From IMG/VR virus record IMGVR_UViG_3300013093_002166, positions 1 to 23,686 of that record: a stretch of DNA of 23,686 bases. One strand, written 5' to 3'. Numbering within the stretch: the stretch's first letter is position 1; every line of letters begins with the position of its first letter. This DNA is from a virus. A program made the position numbers and the translations under genes. This document shows positions 6,094-13,803 of the stretch, piece by piece. The notes beneath the pieces are model-generated. The model was not told the origin of the DNA. It worked only from the letters and a program-made list of their open reading frames with translations, and made no database searches.

Positions 6094-8420
6094 AGTTTAC
6101 ATGCTTCGCAATCTTCTTCGTCTAATTCTGAATCTATGTTATATCCGTTGATATAAGATTCTGCAATAGTTTCGACAGCTTTACTACCTGCTTTGTTAAT
6201 CAAACTGTAGTAGAAAGTTTTTAGTCCCCATACTTGAGCCTGCATTAAATTCTTAGCAATCAATGTAGTTGGCACTTTACGATCTGCAAAGTGTGCTGGG
6301 TTATAAAATGTGTTTGTACTTATGCTTTGATCAACGTAGGCGGCTAAAACTGCGGCTGTCTTTATATAACCATCGCAATCCTTTTGATCCCACATTAACT
6401 GATACTTGTTCTTAAGTTTAGCATATTCGGGTACAACCTGTGTAAACGATCCGGCTTTGCTTTCTTTTGTACTGATCAAACTCATAGGTAACTCGATTCC
6501 ATTAGTGCTGTTTATAACAACACTACTGCTTTCAACTGGGGCAATGGCCATTAAGGTTGCATTGCGAACTCCATACTGTTTCATATTAGTACGTAAGGTT
6601 TCCCAGTCAAGTTCAGGTGTGAAGTCTGCTAGTTCATTAGCACCTTCAGCTCGTAGTTCCCAGGGGAAGATCCCCTGGCCGTAGCGTGTCTGACTACTAT
6701 GTAAGCACGCCCCGCGTTCTTTGGCCAACTCAACAGTAGCTTCTGTCAAGTAATAGGCTTGATGCTCCATCCAAGATTTAACATCTTGTAGTGCATCCTT
6801 TTCTCCATACTTTAATCCACGTTTGGCATGCCAGTAGGCTAGGTTAGTAACACCAATGCCCAGGGGCTGTATTTCATCGTTGGATAACTTGCTCTGGATT
6901 GATAGGAAGTCTTGGTAATCAAGAATGTTACATAGGCTACGCTGTAGAATACGGCAAGCACGACGCATGTCTTCTGGATTACGGAAGGCTCCCCAGTTGA
7001 TTGAGCCAAGTGTACAAAGAGCAATACGGCCATCCACATCATCAAGACGCTTGAAAGATTTAGTAGGTAATAGGATTTCACAACAAAGGTTACTTTGATA
7101 AATTGTATGGAACTCAGGATCGAATGGTCCTTGATTTTGTACGTTGTCGATGAACACTAGATAGATACGTCCAGTATCTGTACGTTCTTTAAGTATACCA
7201 CCTTTGAATACATCTTCTGCGTTCATAACTTTCTTACGTAAGTCTGTACGCTTTTCATACTTTACATACAGTTCTTCAAATTGCGCTGTGTTACGATAAA
7301 AGGCTTCATATAATTCAGGTACTTCATTCGGATCAAAGAACGTGATATTTTCTTTGTTCTTAAATCGTCTCCAAAAGAATTTGCTAAGGACAACTCCATA
7401 GTCCATGTGTCTAACTCTTGTTTCCTCTGTTCCTTGGTTGTTCTTAAGAACAATAAGGTCATCAAACTGATGATGCCAAATGGGATAAAATACAGTAGCA
7501 CTTGCATTGCGAATACCTCCTTGACTGCAACTACGAAGATCTCCGAACCATTTCTTCAAGAATGGGATCATGCCAGTATGCATGATCTCTCCGCCACGAA
7601 TAGGTGAACCTAATGGACGTAGTCGACCAATTTCTAAACCAATACCAGCACGTTTACTAGCATACTTGGCCATCATTTCCCCAGATGCAAATATACTATC
7701 TAAATCATCATCACTGCGTATCAAGACACACGAACTGAACTGCTTGGTAGGAGTTCCCAGACCAGCAAGCACAGGAGTAGCCAAAGTGAATAGGCCATCG
7801 CTAGCCGCTTGGTAATATTCTTTGATGTAGCGCATGCGAGCTGAGTTAGGTTCTTCTTTATGGAAGACTGTAGCCGCGGCAATAATATATCTAATTTGCG
7901 GAGTTTCATAAATTTCCTTTGTTGCACGATTGCGCACCAAATATTTTTCAATAAGTTGTTCAATTGCGGCGTATGAATATTGTTCATCTTTTTCATGATC
8001 CAACATAGCATCCATTTTGTTCCAATCATCTTCTGTATACCACTCTAATAGTTCTGGAGTATACAATCCTACTGAAACATTTTTTTGTATAATTTTGTAT
8101 AGGTTCGGTACATCATAACTGCCGTAAACATCTTTACGTAACATTGATAAACGCTGTTTACCTGCTACATACTGATAATTTACATGACCTACACCTGGAT
8201 TTGATTCCATATCAATCAAATCCACTATTGCTCTAAGTGTAATTTCATCAATCTCTGCTGTAGTAATTCCATCATAAAAATGTGGCTGACTTTTAATTTC
8301 TATCATTGATTGACTTACATCTGCAATGCCCTTGCATACTTTTGCTATCTGGGCTTGCCATTTTTCTACTGCCAACGGCTCCCTATTGCCGCTTCTTTTA
8401 ATTACTGTAATCTTAGTCAT
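6090..8420 (-). CDS. nrdA: Class Ia ribonucleotide reductase alpha subunit
   Basis: The 776-residue protein is the catalytic subunit that reduces ribonucleoside diphosphates to deoxy forms. An N-terminal ATP-cone (about residues 1-95) suggests dATP feedback control. Active-site residues correspond to those of E. coli NrdA: Cys231 and Cys469 as the redox pair, Cys446 as the thiyl radical, Asn444 and Glu448 around it, and Tyr737-Tyr738 for radical transfer. The C-terminus has a Cys771-x2-Cys774 pair for re-reduction by glutaredoxin or thioredoxin. The length is close to the 761 residues of the E. coli enzyme. It leads the operon nrdA, nrdB, MSGKGSK protein, glutaredoxin behind a sigma-70-like promoter at 8580-8608 with a roughly 150-base leader. 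Confidence 0.97.
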   Translation of the reverse strand: MTKITVIKRSGNREPLAVEKWQAQIAKVCKGIADVSQSMIEIKSQPHFYDGITTAEIDEITLRAIVDLIDMESNPGVGHVNYQYVAGKQRLSMLRKDVYGSYDVPNLYKIIQKNVSVGLYTPELLEWYTEDDWNKMDAMLDHEKDEQYSYAAIEQLIEKYLVRNRATKEIYETPQIRYIIAAATVFHKEEPNSARMRYIKEYYQAASDGLFTLATPVLAGLGTPTKQFSSCVLIRSDDDLDSIFASGEMMAKYASKRAGIGLEIGRLRPLGSPIRGGEIMHTGMIPFLKKWFGDLRSCSQGGIRNASATVFYPIWHHQFDDLIVLKNNQGTEETRVRHMDYGVVLSKFFWRRFKNKENITFFDPNEVPELYEAFYRNTAQFEELYVKYEKRTDLRKKVMNAEDVFKGGILKERTDTGRIYLVFIDNVQNQGPFDPEFHTIYQSNLCCEILLPTKSFKRLDDVDGRIALCTLGSINWGAFRNPEDMRRACRILQRSLCNILDYQDFLSIQSKLSNDEIQPLGIGVTNLAYWHAKRGLKYGEKDALQDVKSWMEHQAYYLTEATVELAKERGACLHSSQTRYGQGIFPWELRAEGANELADFTPELDWETLRTNMKQYGVRNATLMAIAPVESSSVVINSTNGIELPMSLISTKESKAGSFTQVVPEYAKLKNKYQLMWDQKDCDGYIKTAAVLAAYVDQSISTNTFYNPAHFADRKVPTTLIAKNLMQAQVWGLKTFYYSLINKAGSKAVETIAESYINGYNIDSELDEEDCEACKL

Positions 8421-8467
8421 TTCTCTTTCTTTATGTTGTTTCTTGTTTAGTTACGCGGTTGAGGTAG

Positions 8468-8510
8468 TATTTAGTGGTGGCTAAACCGACCACGAATCTA
8501 TTCGTAGTCG
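8468..8510 (-). promoter_or_regulatory. nrdA leader: late-like box and imperfect hairpin
   Basis: The 201 bases between the tail-fibre stop and the nrdA start are non-coding. They hold an ACTAAATA box (8468-8475, minus strand), about 48 bases before the nrdA ATG, and an imperfect inverted repeat at 8487-8510 (CGAC-x-ACGAAT pairing with ATTCGT-x-GTCG). The repeat lacks a U-tract on the minus strand, so it is not a standard terminator of the tail-fibre gene. It may be a 5' leader structure. Confidence 0.35.
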
Positions 8511-8579
8511 TTGATTTTTGGGGATTTTTAATAGGATTTTTTTCTAACCGACGTATATTTTATCTTAGTAACACACTGA

Positions 8580-8608
8580 ATTATATACGCATTTATACTT
8601 ATTGTCTA
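8580..8608 (-). promoter_or_regulatory. Sigma-70-like promoter of the nrd operon
   Basis: Minus-strand TAGACA (8603-8608, five of six bases of consensus) and a perfect TATAAT (8580-8585) are separated by 17 bases. Transcription would start near 8573, about 150 bases upstream of the nrdA ATG and just past the tail-fibre stop. This would give early or middle expression of the nucleotide-synthesis genes independent of the late tail gene. Confidence 0.72.
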
Positions 8609-8621
8609 TCAAATCGAAGTA

Positions 8622-10373
8622 TTATTGAGTTGTTGTATATGAAAAACCAAACTCACCTTGGTCACCGGTTAAGGTATTAGTGTAATAAATCATTATACCA
8701 TAAGGGCTACCAGTTCCATTACGTGTACCTAAAGGTGCATTATTTGAATCAATTGCACCAGCATAAGTATTTCCGTTAATATCTATAAGTGCGGCAGAAA
8801 AGCTTAATTGAAGGCTATACGAACTGTTAGTATTATACACAGAATCGGTTCCTGCGAAATCAAAATCATCACTCATATGAATAGTCTGATGCACAATGTC
8901 TACTGCTAAGGATATTGTTCCTCTGCGACTAAATGCATTAACATTACTTTTGTAAAAATATTTAATTTCGTAATTTATAGTATCACTAATATAATTAGGA
9001 CTAGAGTTTGAAAGACCTGCTGAACTAGTATTCACTGGTAATCTAAAAATACTAGTAGGGCTACTTTGAGTTGTTATAGCATTAGTGAGAGGAGTAGGAT
9101 TTATCCAACCAAACGAGCTATAAGATCCATGTCCTGCAAATTCAGGAATATACTTAACAGTATAATTGGAAAACATTAAACCATCTGAAAAATTACTTTG
9201 TTGTCCTAATGCTCTATCGGATTCGCAATTTACTACTGTATTACCATAAGTTTGAAAATATATTTGAGGGGTAGCATCATTTATGTTTGTGTTACTAGTA
9301 CCATTGTTACCGACATTAACCATTTTAGCGTTTACAAGAGTATTATTAAATCCTCTTTCAATATACAAAGCATGTTGTCTTATATTGTAAAATTTAGGAT
9401 TAATAATTTGAGTTTGTCTTGGGCCGTATTGTTGCCCATCTATGTTACCTTGCGAACCTGCTCCAAGTCTAATGGCCTGCTGTGCATCATCGAATTTACA
9501 ATTTTCAAAAATATTATTTAAAATATCAAACTGTGCATTAATTGATGCAGTAAAATTTTTAAATCTAATGTTTCGAAATATATTGTCTTCGCATGTAACC
9601 ATGCTTCCTACTGCAACCATGTCGATACCGATACACTTACTATTGCTATTGCCAGTTGTCGAACTACCTTGTAATAATAAATCTTCAAATACACTGAATT
9701 TTACACTATTTACAAGCAAACATGTATTAGCACCGCCAGGACTATAAATTGTTAATCCTTTTACATTAATGTATGAAGATGCATTTCCATTACCATCCAA
9801 TGGCGCTTGCATTGCCGCCGAGGTATAACCTACAGCTGGAACAAAATTTATTATAGTTTTATTTGACCCAGCGCCTTCTATAGTTGCATAACTTGGGATA
9901 TATAAAGTGCTTGATATTAGATATGTGCCAGATGGAATTATTAATTTAACCCTGTTTGCAACATCGACGGTTGCTAGACCATAACTAGCATTTCCAAATA
10001 ATTGATTGATTGCTGTTTGTAATGCCACAGTATCATCAGTTACTCCATCGCCTTTCGCACCAAAATCACGAGATGTAACTTGGTCTTCTAATCGATTTTG
10101 ATATGTTCTGCTATCGGCAAAAACAGCAGTTCCTGTTTTATAAGTATAATTTAATTCACCTAATATATTACTATAAGAATTAAAATCATTGGTTGTTAGT
10201 ACACGAGTATTACCAACTGCGGGAGAACCTTCTGAAATGGCACCGTTACCAATAAACAACTGTTGGGTATCAATGGCCCATGCCATTTCACCGCTAGCTA
10301 ATTGTGGCAATCCTGTGCCTTGATTCGCTTGTCCGCGACGTATTTGTATGCGACTAATTTGTACTACAGCCAT
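8622..10373 (-). CDS. Tail fibre or tailspike protein with pectate-lyase-like beta helix
   Basis: The 583-residue protein begins with a short virion-attachment module (IQIRRGQANQGTGLPQLASG near residue 10, then GEMAWAIDTQQLFIGNG) seen at the N-terminus of many phage receptor-binding proteins. A linker is followed by the tailspike signature DFGAKGDGVTDDTVALQTAI near residue 102 and a long region of short Asn/Gly-rich strands (about residues 130-400) typical of right-handed beta helices. The C-terminal 150 residues probably form a trimerisation or receptor-binding domain. It likely binds, and may cut, a host surface polysaccharide. Catalytic residues cannot be assigned by eye. Its ribosome site lies in a hairpin that overlaps a late promoter box. 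Confidence 0.85.
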   Translation of the reverse strand: MAVVQISRIQIRRGQANQGTGLPQLASGEMAWAIDTQQLFIGNGAISEGSPAVGNTRVLTTNDFNSYSNILGELNYTYKTGTAVFADSRTYQNRLEDQVTSRDFGAKGDGVTDDTVALQTAINQLFGNASYGLATVDVANRVKLIIPSGTYLISSTLYIPSYATIEGAGSNKTIINFVPAVGYTSAAMQAPLDGNGNASSYINVKGLTIYSPGGANTCLLVNSVKFSVFEDLLLQGSSTTGNSNSKCIGIDMVAVGSMVTCEDNIFRNIRFKNFTASINAQFDILNNIFENCKFDDAQQAIRLGAGSQGNIDGQQYGPRQTQIINPKFYNIRQHALYIERGFNNTLVNAKMVNVGNNGTSNTNINDATPQIYFQTYGNTVVNCESDRALGQQSNFSDGLMFSNYTVKYIPEFAGHGSYSSFGWINPTPLTNAITTQSSPTSIFRLPVNTSSAGLSNSSPNYISDTINYEIKYFYKSNVNAFSRRGTISLAVDIVHQTIHMSDDFDFAGTDSVYNTNSSYSLQLSFSAALIDINGNTYAGAIDSNNAPLGTRNGTGSPYGIMIYYTNTLTGDQGEFGFSYTTTQ

Positions 10374-10402
10374 GGAAATATCCTCTATATAGGATATTTA
10401 TC
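10371..10402 (-). promoter_or_regulatory. Late promoter overlapping an RBS-masking hairpin (tail fibre)
   Basis: GATAAATA (10395-10402, minus strand) is a seven-of-eight match to the T4 late box. AAATATCC (10392-10399) pairs perfectly with GGATATTT (10376-10383), and one further pair (10391 with 10384) leaves a six-base loop. The GAGGA ribosome site lies in the 3' arm. Only RNA starting at the late promoter would lack the 5' arm and be freely translated. This is the second copy of this design in the window. Confidence 0.65.
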
Positions 10403-11120
10403 AGTTATACTTGTAGTATTTCTCCACACGATCCCACCATTTGCCTTCCCAATGGGCAAAATCTTCAGGTTTTAGTATAAATTCCTGATAAACAGGTTCA
10501 TCTATCATTTCTAGTTGTTCGTTCATTTTAGGACTTACACACATTAAAACTACACCTTTTTTAATGTTGCTTCCATAGACTTTGTTGTGTGCTAGTGCGT
10601 AGGCAGTTAATTGAAGATAATAATCCTCAATCCATTCTTCTTTTTTAGGTTTATTAGTTTGCTTGTAATCTAAGATAGCTTCTTCATTTAGATGTAATCC
10701 GCATCCATCAGTAGTTCCAGCATATAGTCCTGGATAATACAATGGAACTTCAACTCCCCAAATTTCATTTATGTTAACAAGTCCTTGAGAAATTACAGTT
10801 TGTGCCATAGCATGGCTTTGCTTGCTGTAAGGATTAGTACCTGGAGGAGTAATTGCACCAGTTTTAACATAGTCTTCTAGAAACTTGTGCATACGTGTGC
10901 CACGTCCGCTTGCTTCTGTTACAATTTCTTGTGCTTTAACTTCGCCTACACGTTTTTTCCAGTTATTAAGAGCATCAATCTTTTCTTGGCTTTTAGTCTT
11001 ATCTAAGATTGTAGTTACACTAGGAACTTTGCTGCCGTCAGGTAACGCATATAAGCGTTTACCTGCTTCGCTTTTACGATCTATTTGGGTATAGACAAAC
11101 CTTTCTGTTAATAAAGTCAT
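10401..11120 (-). CDS. RecB-like PD-(D/E)XK exonuclease
   Basis: The 239-residue protein has the core of the RecB/Cas4-type nuclease family: the RGTRMHKFLEDY segment with His78, TTDG with Asp138, the catalytic strand ILDYKQTNK with Asp151 and Lys153, and the following helix motif LQLTAYALAHN with Gln170. It should be a metal-dependent DNA exonuclease in replication, recombination or host DNA breakdown. I recall close relatives as a conserved exonuclease of T4-like phages from aquatic hosts. A sigma-70-like promoter (11129-11156) lies so close that its RNA would begin only about two bases before the ATG. I see no ribosome site, so the message may be leaderless. Confidence 0.85.
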   Translation of the reverse strand: MTLLTERFVYTQIDRKSEAGKRLYALPDGSKVPSVTTILDKTKSQEKIDALNNWKKRVGEVKAQEIVTEASGRGTRMHKFLEDYVKTGAITPPGTNPYSKQSHAMAQTVISQGLVNINEIWGVEVPLYYPGLYAGTTDGCGLHLNEEAILDYKQTNKPKKEEWIEDYYLQLTAYALAHNKVYGSNIKKGVVLMCVSPKMNEQLEMIDEPVYQEFILKPEDFAHWEGKWWDRVEKYYKYN

Positions 11121-11128
11121 ATACGCTT

Positions 11129-11156
11129 AGTATACATTCATTAAGCAGTTTGTCAA
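11129..11156 (-). promoter_or_regulatory. Sigma-70-like promoter of the exonuclease gene
   Basis: Minus-strand TTGACA (11151-11156) and TATACT (11129-11134) with a 16-base spacer. Transcription would start near 11122, next to the ATG at 11120. The boxes match those of the histone-like gene promoter (3942-3970). Confidence 0.75.
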
Positions 11157-11501
11157 CTATTTAAACGCTCTTTTTGTAGCTTGTTTAGCCATTTGAGCAA
11201 CAGAGTCTCCGCCTGTGCCAACTGGATTGTGTATTGTTTCGTCTTCTGGCTCATCTTGATTAGTTTTAACAACCACACCTTTGCCGTCGAACTTATTTAC
11301 TAATTGCTGTAAAGTCGGATCGCTATCGTATCGTGCGGAAAATCTATCGTAATCAATATCGGGTGCGCCATAAGGTTGCATCATTTTATTGATTGCATCC
11401 CAGGTCAAAGACGATGCGACATTGGAATTATTTGCTACAGTTTGTTGATCCCTTAATATAAGAACTAAGGGATCAACGCTTTCACGAATAGTTTGAATTA
11501 C
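11157..11501 (-). CDS. Frame -1 extension of the 329-residue protein, likely reached by frameshift
   Basis: This 114-codon stretch is open in the -1 frame relative to the gene ending at 11498 and has no ATG or GTG near its beginning. The first usable codon is a TTG at 11408 with no convincing ribosome site, but coding-like sequence already begins upstream (VIQTIRESVDPLVLILRD). The later part, TWDAINKMMQPYGAPDIDYD followed by DPTLQQLVNKFDGKGVVV, resembles from memory a small conserved protein of T4-like phages from aquatic hosts, of unknown function. A slippery A-AAA-AAG lies exactly where the two frames can join. If joined, the product is 443 residues. Otherwise this is an 83-residue protein from TTG. 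A homopolymer sequencing error is the main alternative. Confidence 0.6.
   Translation of the reverse strand, partial: VIQTIRESVDPLVLILRDQQTVANNSNVASSLTWDAINKMMQPYGAPDIDYDRFSARYDSDPTLQQLVNKFDGKGVVVKTNQDEPEDETIHNPVGTGGDSVAQMAKQATKRAFK
11444..11477 (-). promoter_or_regulatory. Perfect 12-bp inverted repeat after the slippery site
   Basis: GTTGATCCCTTA (11444-11455) is the exact reverse complement of TAAGGGATCAAC (11466-11477), with a 10-base loop. In minus-strand RNA the stem begins 23 bases after the A-AAA-AAG heptamer. No U-tract follows, so it is not an intrinsic terminator. It could stimulate frameshifting, be an RNA processing site, or mask the TTG start region. Confidence 0.6.
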
Positions 11502-12487
11502 TTTTTTTTTGATGCAAGTAATATGCCTAGTCGACGACTATAGTCGACACTTTCACGTTTTATTCTGCCTTCTTCATCGCCTAACGGTGCTTCACCGCCC
11601 ATTTCTGGTGCCATGCCCATTCCTGGACCTTCTGCGCCTGGAGGAGGAGGATTACCACCAACTTCTGGACCTGCACCCATTGTAGGAGCTTCGCCACCTG
11701 ATAATGTTGATAAGCCTGCTTGTAAGCCTTGACGACTTTGTTCTAAACATGAATAAATTTGTTCCAATGCAGGTTTGACTGAATCTTGGAATTGTTGGGC
11801 AACATCGCTGCCTTGGTTTTCTCTTATAGAGTCTAATAGTTCTAAAAGTTGTTCTGCTTTTAGTTGAGCTGTATCTTCTAACCAGCCTGTAATTCTTTCT
11901 ACCATATCCTTGGCGGCCATGATATTCTTGGCTTTATCTTCTTCGCCTTCTAATAATACATAACTTGCTTGGGATTCGCTTAGGTCATAACGTGTTAATA
12001 ATTCTGCCTTTAATTCGTCTCTATCACTTTCGCCTAGTTCAACTCGTTGTAATGCATTTTCAATCCAGCTCATTGGAACTGAATGAGCGCTTGCGCGAGC
12101 ACGGAATGTAGCATTAACATAGTTTTCTTCTACTGCTTTTTCTTTCTTCTTATCTTTAGCGGCCTTTTTCATTGACTCTTTCTTGTTACCATCTTTATCT
12201 AGATCTATGTAATCTGGTTTTGCGCCTTCATTCATTTCACGCTCAAGTAATTCTTGATTGATGCAATCTAACATGGCACGAGTTTTTTGATAAGTTGTGC
12301 TTTTTTGCATACTTTCAAAGCTTTCACTTACTTCAAATTGACTAATCTTTGTACGTAGTTTGTTACGAGCATCTTCTAATTGTGCTTCTGTAAATTGTTC
12401 TAAGTTTAGTTTATAGCCAAACTTTCTTGCTAAATTTTCGTTTAATTTTTTAGCCGTTACTGGCTTTGATAATTCTCTTAATTGCAT
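11498..12487 (-). CDS. Virion-associated protein candidate with frameshift site at its end
   Basis: The 329-residue protein starts MQLRELSKPVTAKKLNENL, followed by a helical region and a calcium-loop-like DLDKDGNKKES near residues 97-107. A Lys-rich stretch follows, then a long helical part (about residues 125-265), a Gly/Pro/Met-rich low-complexity linker (about residues 270-305), and the tail KRESVDYSRRLGILLASKKK. I recall this architecture as a conserved protein of T4-like aquatic phages without a proven function. The N-terminus resembles the capsid-targeting motif shared by neighbours. A perfect TATAAATA late box lies about 27 bases upstream, so it is a late gene. The reading frame ends in A-AAA-AAG directly before TAA, a strong -1 slippery site. 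Confidence 0.75.
   Translation of the reverse strand: MQLRELSKPVTAKKLNENLARKFGYKLNLEQFTEAQLEDARNKLRTKISQFEVSESFESMQKSTTYQKTRAMLDCINQELLEREMNEGAKPDYIDLDKDGNKKESMKKAAKDKKKEKAVEENYVNATFRARASAHSVPMSWIENALQRVELGESDRDELKAELLTRYDLSESQASYVLLEGEEDKAKNIMAAKDMVERITGWLEDTAQLKAEQLLELLDSIRENQGSDVAQQFQDSVKPALEQIYSCLEQSRQGLQAGLSTLSGGEAPTMGAGPEVGGNPPPPGAEGPGMGMAPEMGGEAPLGDEEGRIKRESVDYSRRLGILLASKKK
11501..11507 (-). other. Candidate programmed -1 frameshift site (A-AAA-AAG)
   Basis: In minus-strand RNA the last codons are UCA AAA AAA AAG UAA, containing the heptamer A-AAA-AAG, the same type as the E. coli dnaX site. A slip of one base back at the last two codons avoids the stop and continues for 114 codons. 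A run of nine A is present (11502-11510). Confidence 0.6.
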
Positions 12488-12513
12488 GGTGGTTTCCCTA
12501 AGCTTCTATATGT

Positions 12514-12521
12514 TATTTATA
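12514..12521 (-). promoter_or_regulatory. T4-type late promoter box TATAAATA
   Basis: A perfect match to the T4 late consensus on the minus strand, 27 bases before the ATG of the 329-residue protein gene, close behind the stop codon of the preceding gene. It supports a T4-like late transcription system (gp55-type sigma) in this phage. Confidence 0.8.
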
Positions 12522-12963
12522 CAAAACTGTACTTAAACATCTTGGAAATTTGTTCCTTGAAATGTTCGACTTTACTGTTACTATTTTCTAATTTGTTTAA
12601 TAATATTAAATATCTGTCAAAATCTTTAGTTTTTTTAAGATTATTAGCAAAAATTAAACTATCGCTATGATTCTTTTTGTAATCTCTATCCAGCTGTTCT
12701 ATTTCAAACATCCTGTTTAAATCATTTCTGTCATATGCTTTTGCTGCCATCAATGCACTAGTTTTAAGATAAAATGTACCTATCGGGTCTAGTATACTAG
12801 AATTGTTAATAGTCCAGTCACCTTGTTTATTTTGTTCTATAATATAGTTTCTATAAACAACGTTGCCGTTAGGTAATATACTTATTGGTAAAGTCTTTTT
12901 AAAATCTTCTTCAAAGTGCATGGATAGCTCTTTGATTACTTTTTCTTTTTTATTTGTTTTCAT
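12517..12963 (-). CDS. Conserved phage protein of unknown function
   Basis: A 148-residue soluble protein beginning MKTNKKEKVIKELSMHFEED. It has a beta-rich middle (ILPNGNVVYRNYIIEQNKQG), an Ala-rich helix TSALMAAKAYDRNDLNRMFE near residue 85, and a C-terminal helix with KDFDRYLILLNKLENS ending in MFKYSFV. I recall this pattern as a conserved protein of T4-like phages from aquatic hosts with no known role. The ATG at 12963 is preferred to a TTG six bases earlier. It overlaps the previous gene by 14 bases. Confidence 0.7.
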   Translation of the reverse strand: MKTNKKEKVIKELSMHFEEDFKKTLPISILPNGNVVYRNYIIEQNKQGDWTINNSSILDPIGTFYLKTSALMAAKAYDRNDLNRMFEIEQLDRDYKKNHSDSLIFANNLKKTKDFDRYLILLNKLENSNSKVEHFKEQISKMFKYSFV

Positions 12964-13198
12964 TTGCAACTACTGTTGGATCTTGTTGTCCTACTTTAGT
13001 TACCAAACTTTTACGAATCAAGGCCTGAACTTTGAATTGATCATGTTCACTAAGGTGTGCTAATTTAATAGGGTCTTTAAGTTTTTTTAGTAACTCTTTT
13101 TCTTCGTTTGTAGTCCATATTTCAAACTTAGAAAGCATATCAAACTTTTCTCCTTTAGCAGGAGGTTCGTATCCGGCAATTAGTTCATTAATTTTCAT
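12950..13198 (-). CDS. Small protein with capsid-targeting-like N-terminus
   Basis: An 82-residue protein starting MKINELIAGYEPPAKGEKFD and continuing with a charged helical part (NEEKELLKKLKDPIKLAHL, then EHDQFKVQALIRKSLV). The ATG at 13198 overlaps the TGA of the preceding gene as ATGA. An in-frame GTG reading at 13222 would add eight residues without a ribosome site, so I reject it. The first residues share the M-[K/Q]-hydrophobic-x-[D/E]-[L/I] pattern of four other proteins here. I recall relatives of the helical part in other T4-like phages; no function is known. Confidence 0.68.
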   Translation of the reverse strand: MKINELIAGYEPPAKGEKFDMLSKFEIWTTNEEKELLKKLKDPIKLAHLSEHDQFKVQALIRKSLVTKVGQQDPTVVANENK

Positions 13199-13803
13199 TT
13201 TACGCCAGCGATAGTTAACCACTTGTACAGTTCATCTTTTTCACTCAATGGGCTACGTGAACCAGGATTTGATGCTCCTCTGTTTGCACGTTCAAATCCT
13301 TTATCTCTTACTTGATCGATAAAGTTATCAGTGGCATCTCCGCCAACATCGTGATTGCCCTGGCTGATAAGATCTTGATGTTTTTCATCTAGCTCTGCAC
13401 CATGGTGATGTTGCTTAGACAAGTGATGTGCGTGATATTCCATATCTGCAGGATGAACTTTGCCAATTAAAAAATTAAGTGCTTTATGATATGATGTATC
13501 TTCGTCGTCATCGTCATTTGGTGAAAAATCAGGATGGGCTTTCCATGCATCGTAACTTACTTTATGAGGCATTGCACCTTCTTCTTCAAATTCTTCGCTA
13601 GTTGTTTGATCTGTTGTAGTAACTTGTGATCCTGGCTTAATAGCAGTTGGATCCATTTGGGGCATAGTGTACGCTCCCGGAGTTTTAGGATCAGGCGTTA
13701 ATGTTTTTGCATCAATTTCTTGTCCGTTTGATAATTTAGCTTTATCACCTGCTACACCTGTTACAGTTATTCCGTCTTCACCTAATATGTCTTTAATTTT
13801 CAT
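13195..13803 (-). CDS. Unknown protein with capsid-targeting-like N-terminus and His-rich region
   Basis: The 202-residue product begins MKIKDILGEDGITVTGVAGD, then GDKAKLSNGQEIDAKTL, which reads as a small beta domain. A Thr/Pro/Gln-rich linker follows, then an acidic patch (PNDDDDEDTS near residue 100) and a His-rich segment (EYHAHHLSKQHHHGAELDEK) that could bind metal. The C-terminus ends DELYKWLTIAGVK. The LGE at residues 7-9 fits the L-x-E cleavage signal of the T4 prohead protease, just after the shared N-terminal motif. It overlaps the nucleotidyltransferase gene by 11 bases and the next gene by four. Function is unknown; an internal head protein is the inference I favour. Confidence 0.65.
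   Translation of the reverse strand: MKIKDILGEDGITVTGVAGDKAKLSNGQEIDAKTLTPDPKTPGAYTMPQMDPTAIKPGSQVTTTDQTTSEEFEEEGAMPHKVSYDAWKAHPDFSPNDDDDEDTSYHKALNFLIGKVHPADMEYHAHHLSKQHHHGAELDEKHQDLISQGNHDVGGDATDNFIDQVRDKGFERANRGASNPGSRSPLSEKDELYKWLTIAGVK

Noticed and set aside
8487-8510. Inverted repeat between tailspike and nrdA as a terminator
   Set aside because: The stem is imperfect and no U-tract follows it on the minus strand. There is no plus-strand gene for it to terminate. Kept only as a possible leader structure.
12517-12963. Sixth member of the capsid-targeting set (MKTNKKEKVIKEL)
   Set aside because: The motif-like VIKEL sits ten residues in, and the start is Lys/Asn-rich. It does not match the M-[K/Q]-hydrophobic-x-[D/E]-[L/I] spacing of the others.
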